Shown here: in pieces, positions 4,528-6,138 of the stretch
How positions within the stretch are numbered: position 1 is the first letter of the stretch
Layout of the letters: each line of letters begins with the position of its first letter
From: Prevotella sp. UBA6387
GTDB taxonomy: Bacteria; Bacteroidota; Bacteroidia; Bacteroidales; Bacteroidaceae
Assembly (NCBI GenBank): GCA_002437565.1
Contig: DJQL01000082.1
Coordinates: forward strand, 2,461-8,598
DNA: 6,138 nt
Direction: 5' to 3'
Notes under the pieces: generated by a model
Databases searched by the model: none
Seen by the model: only the letters and a program-made list of their open reading frames with translations
Told to the model about the DNA's origin: nothing
Translations under genes and position numbers: made by a program

Positions 4528-6138
4528 AAAGTTCAGATAACTCCCTCACCCCGATGATGCGCCAGTTTTTCTCCATGAAATCGAAGCACCCTGAAGCGTT
4601 GTTGCTTTTCCGCTGTGGCGACTTCTACGAGACCTACTGCGAGGACGCGGTGGAAGCGTCGAAAATCCTTGGCCTGACACTCACCAAGCGCAACAACGGC
4701 GCGTCGGCCGGGGCGGAGATGGCGGGCTTCCCACACCACGCGCTCGACACCTACCTGCCGAAACTCATCAGGGCAGGAAAGCGAGTGGCGATATGCGACC
4801 AGCTGGAAGACCCAAAGAAGAAACGCGCCATGATAAAGGGCAAGAAGGGGCTCTCGGAGATGGACAAGATGGTAAAGCGCGGCATAACGGAACTCGTGAC
4901 ACCAGGCGTGGCAATGAGCGACAACGTGCTCAACTACAAGGAAAACAACTTCCTCGCGGCGGTGCATTTTGGCAAGGCATCGTGCGGCATAAGCTTCCTC
5001 GACATATCCACCGGAGAGTTTCTCACCGGACAGGGCACTTACGACTACGTGGAGAAACTCATTGGCAACTTCTCGCCAAAGGAAGTGCTCTACGACAAGA
5101 CGCGCCGCAACGACTTCGAAAAGTATTTCGGCAACAAGCTGACAATATTCGAACTCGACGACTGGGTGTTCACCGAGCAGAACGCGAGGCAGAAGCTCTT
5201 GAAACACTTCGGCACGAAATCGCTCAAGGGCTTCGGCGTGGAACACCTCAAGGACGGCATCGTGGCGTCGGGAGCCATAATGCAATACCTGGAGCTCACG
5301 CAGCACACCAACATAAACCATATCACTGCGCTTAAGCGCATCGAGGAAGACAAATACGTGCGGTTGGACAAGTTCACCATTCGCTCGCTGGAGCTCCTGC
5401 AACCGATGCAGGAAGACGGCAAGTCGCTGCTCAACGTCATAGACCGGACCATCACCCCCATGGGCGGGAGAATGCTCCGCAGGTGGGTCGTGTTCCCCCT
5501 GAAAGACGTGAGGCATATCAACGACCGCCTCAACGTGGTGGAATATTTCTTCAAGGCGCCAAACTTCAGGCAGATAATGGATGAGCAATTGCACCGTGTA
5601 GGCGACTTGGAGCGCATCATATCAAAGGTCGCCGTGGGCAGGGTGACGCCACGCGAGGTGGTGCAGCTGAAGACGGCATTGCAGGCCACACAACCAATAA
5701 AGTCGGCTTGCCTGTATGCCAACAACGACAGCCTGAAACGTCTTGGCGAGCAGATGAACCTCTGCGAGAGCCTGCGCGACAGGATAGAAAAAGAAATACA
5801 GCCCGACCCGCCACAGGTGGTGTCGAAAGGCGACGTGATAGCCGAGGGATACAGCCAGCAGCTCGACGAGCTCAGGCGCATATCGCGAGGGGGCAAAGAC
5901 TATCTACTTGAGATACAACAACGCGAGGCGGAGGCCACGGGAATATCATCGCTGAAGGTGGGATACAACAACGTGTTCGGCTACTACCTTGAGGTGCGCA
6001 ACACGTTCAAGGACCGCGTGCCGGCAGACTGGATAAGGAAGCAGACCTTGGCGCAAGCCGAGAGGTACATCACGCCCGAACTCAAGCAATATGAGGAGAA
6101 AATACTCGGGGCGGATGAGAAAATACTTGAACTTGAAT
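4524..6138 (+). CDS. mutS: DNA mismatch repair protein MutS (5' part, cut by window end)
   Basis: MutS binds mismatched or looped DNA as a dimer and recruits MutL to start strand-directed repair in the cytoplasm. The window holds 538 codons of a protein expected to be near 880 aa. The mismatch-binding domain comes first, with the Phe-X-Glu motif as F34-Y35-E36 in CGDFYETY; F34 should wedge beside the mismatch. The connector domain follows (FLDISTGEFL region), then the core/lever region (SLLNVIDRTITPMGGRMLRRW, RVGDLERIISKVAVGRVTPREV) and the start of the clamp (GYNNVFGYYLEVRN). The Walker ATPase and C-terminal helix-turn-helix lie beyond the edge. ATG 4524 is the only possible start: an in-frame TGA lies at 4509-4511. 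A lysine-rich stretch at residues 94-109, before KMVKRGITEL, appears longer than in Bacteroides MutS as I recall it. No promoter motif was found in the 70 bases upstream, so transcription may come from the VirE-like gene's promoter. Confidence 0.97.
   Translation, partial: MKSSDNSLTPMMRQFFSMKSKHPEALLLFRCGDFYETYCEDAVEASKILGLTLTKRNNGASAGAEMAGFPHHALDTYLPKLIRAGKRVAICDQLEDPKKKRAMIKGKKGLSEMDKMVKRGITELVTPGVAMSDNVLNYKENNFLAAVHFGKASCGISFLDISTGEFLTGQGTYDYVEKLIGNFSPKEVLYDKTRRNDFEKYFGNKLTIFELDDWVFTEQNARQKLLKHFGTKSLKGFGVEHLKDGIVASGAIMQYLELTQHTNINHITALKRIEEDKYVRLDKFTIRSLELLQPMQEDGKSLLNVIDRTITPMGGRMLRRWVVFPLKDVRHINDRLNVVEYFFKAPNFRQIMDEQLHRVGDLERIISKVAVGRVTPREVVQLKTALQATQPIKSACLYANNDSLKRLGEQMNLCESLRDRIEKEIQPDPPQVVSKGDVIAEGYSQQLDELRRISRGGKDYLLEIQQREAEATGISSLKVGYNNVFGYYLEVRNTFKDRVPADWIRKQTLAQAERYITPELKQYEEKILGADEKILELE

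Noticed and set aside
4533..5594. 353-codon minus-strand ORF opposite mutS
   Set aside because: It is antisense to a clear MutS reading frame. It arises because this GC-rich gene rarely uses codons that read as stops on the other strand, and it has no recognisable domain.

Overview
The window looks like chromosomal DNA of a Bacteroidales bacterium, most likely Prevotellaceae. This rests on the near family-specific match of the M16 peptidase, the THUMP-like methyltransferase and MutS to Bacteroides/Prevotella proteins as I remember them. It is also supported by promoter elements of the Bacteroidetes type (TAnnTTTG at -7, TTG/TTTG near -33), weak or absent Shine-Dalgarno sequences, GC-rich genes that still use ATA for isoleucine freely, and AT-rich intergenic DNA. 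All four larger genes lie on the + strand. No tRNA, rRNA, CRISPR array, integrase or transposase is visible.

Layout: (1) 1-306 is non-coding. It has a possible leftward promoter near the left edge, a GC-rich block of nested inverted and direct repeats (80-201), and a rightward -7 element that settles the start of the first gene. (2) 307-2820 is a tight two-gene unit: a zinc-dependent M16B peptidase, then, 12 bases later, a class I SAM-dependent methyltransferase with a C-terminal THUMP-like domain. (3) 2821-3156 is AT-rich. It carries two tandem TTGAC-N4-GTCAA dyads, a consensus promoter, a 30-codon ORF for a predicted single-pass membrane peptide, and a 40-base near-perfect palindrome that probably acts as a terminator. 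(4) 3172-4453 has a promoter and a VirE-family P-loop ATPase without the primase-type N-terminal domain often found with it. (5) 4454-6138 has a short gap containing a small hairpin and a possible 19-codon ORF whose stop overlaps the mutS start (ATGA), then the first 538 codons of mutS, cut by the window end.

How they relate: the peptidase and methyltransferase are probably co-transcribed. The membrane-peptide unit looks monocistronic. The VirE-like gene and mutS may share a transcript, because no promoter motif or convincing terminator was seen between them. Most of the window is ordinary housekeeping sequence. The parts worth a second look are the 30-aa membrane-peptide unit, the repeat block at the left end, the lone VirE-type ATPase beside mutS, and the short ORF that overlaps mutS.
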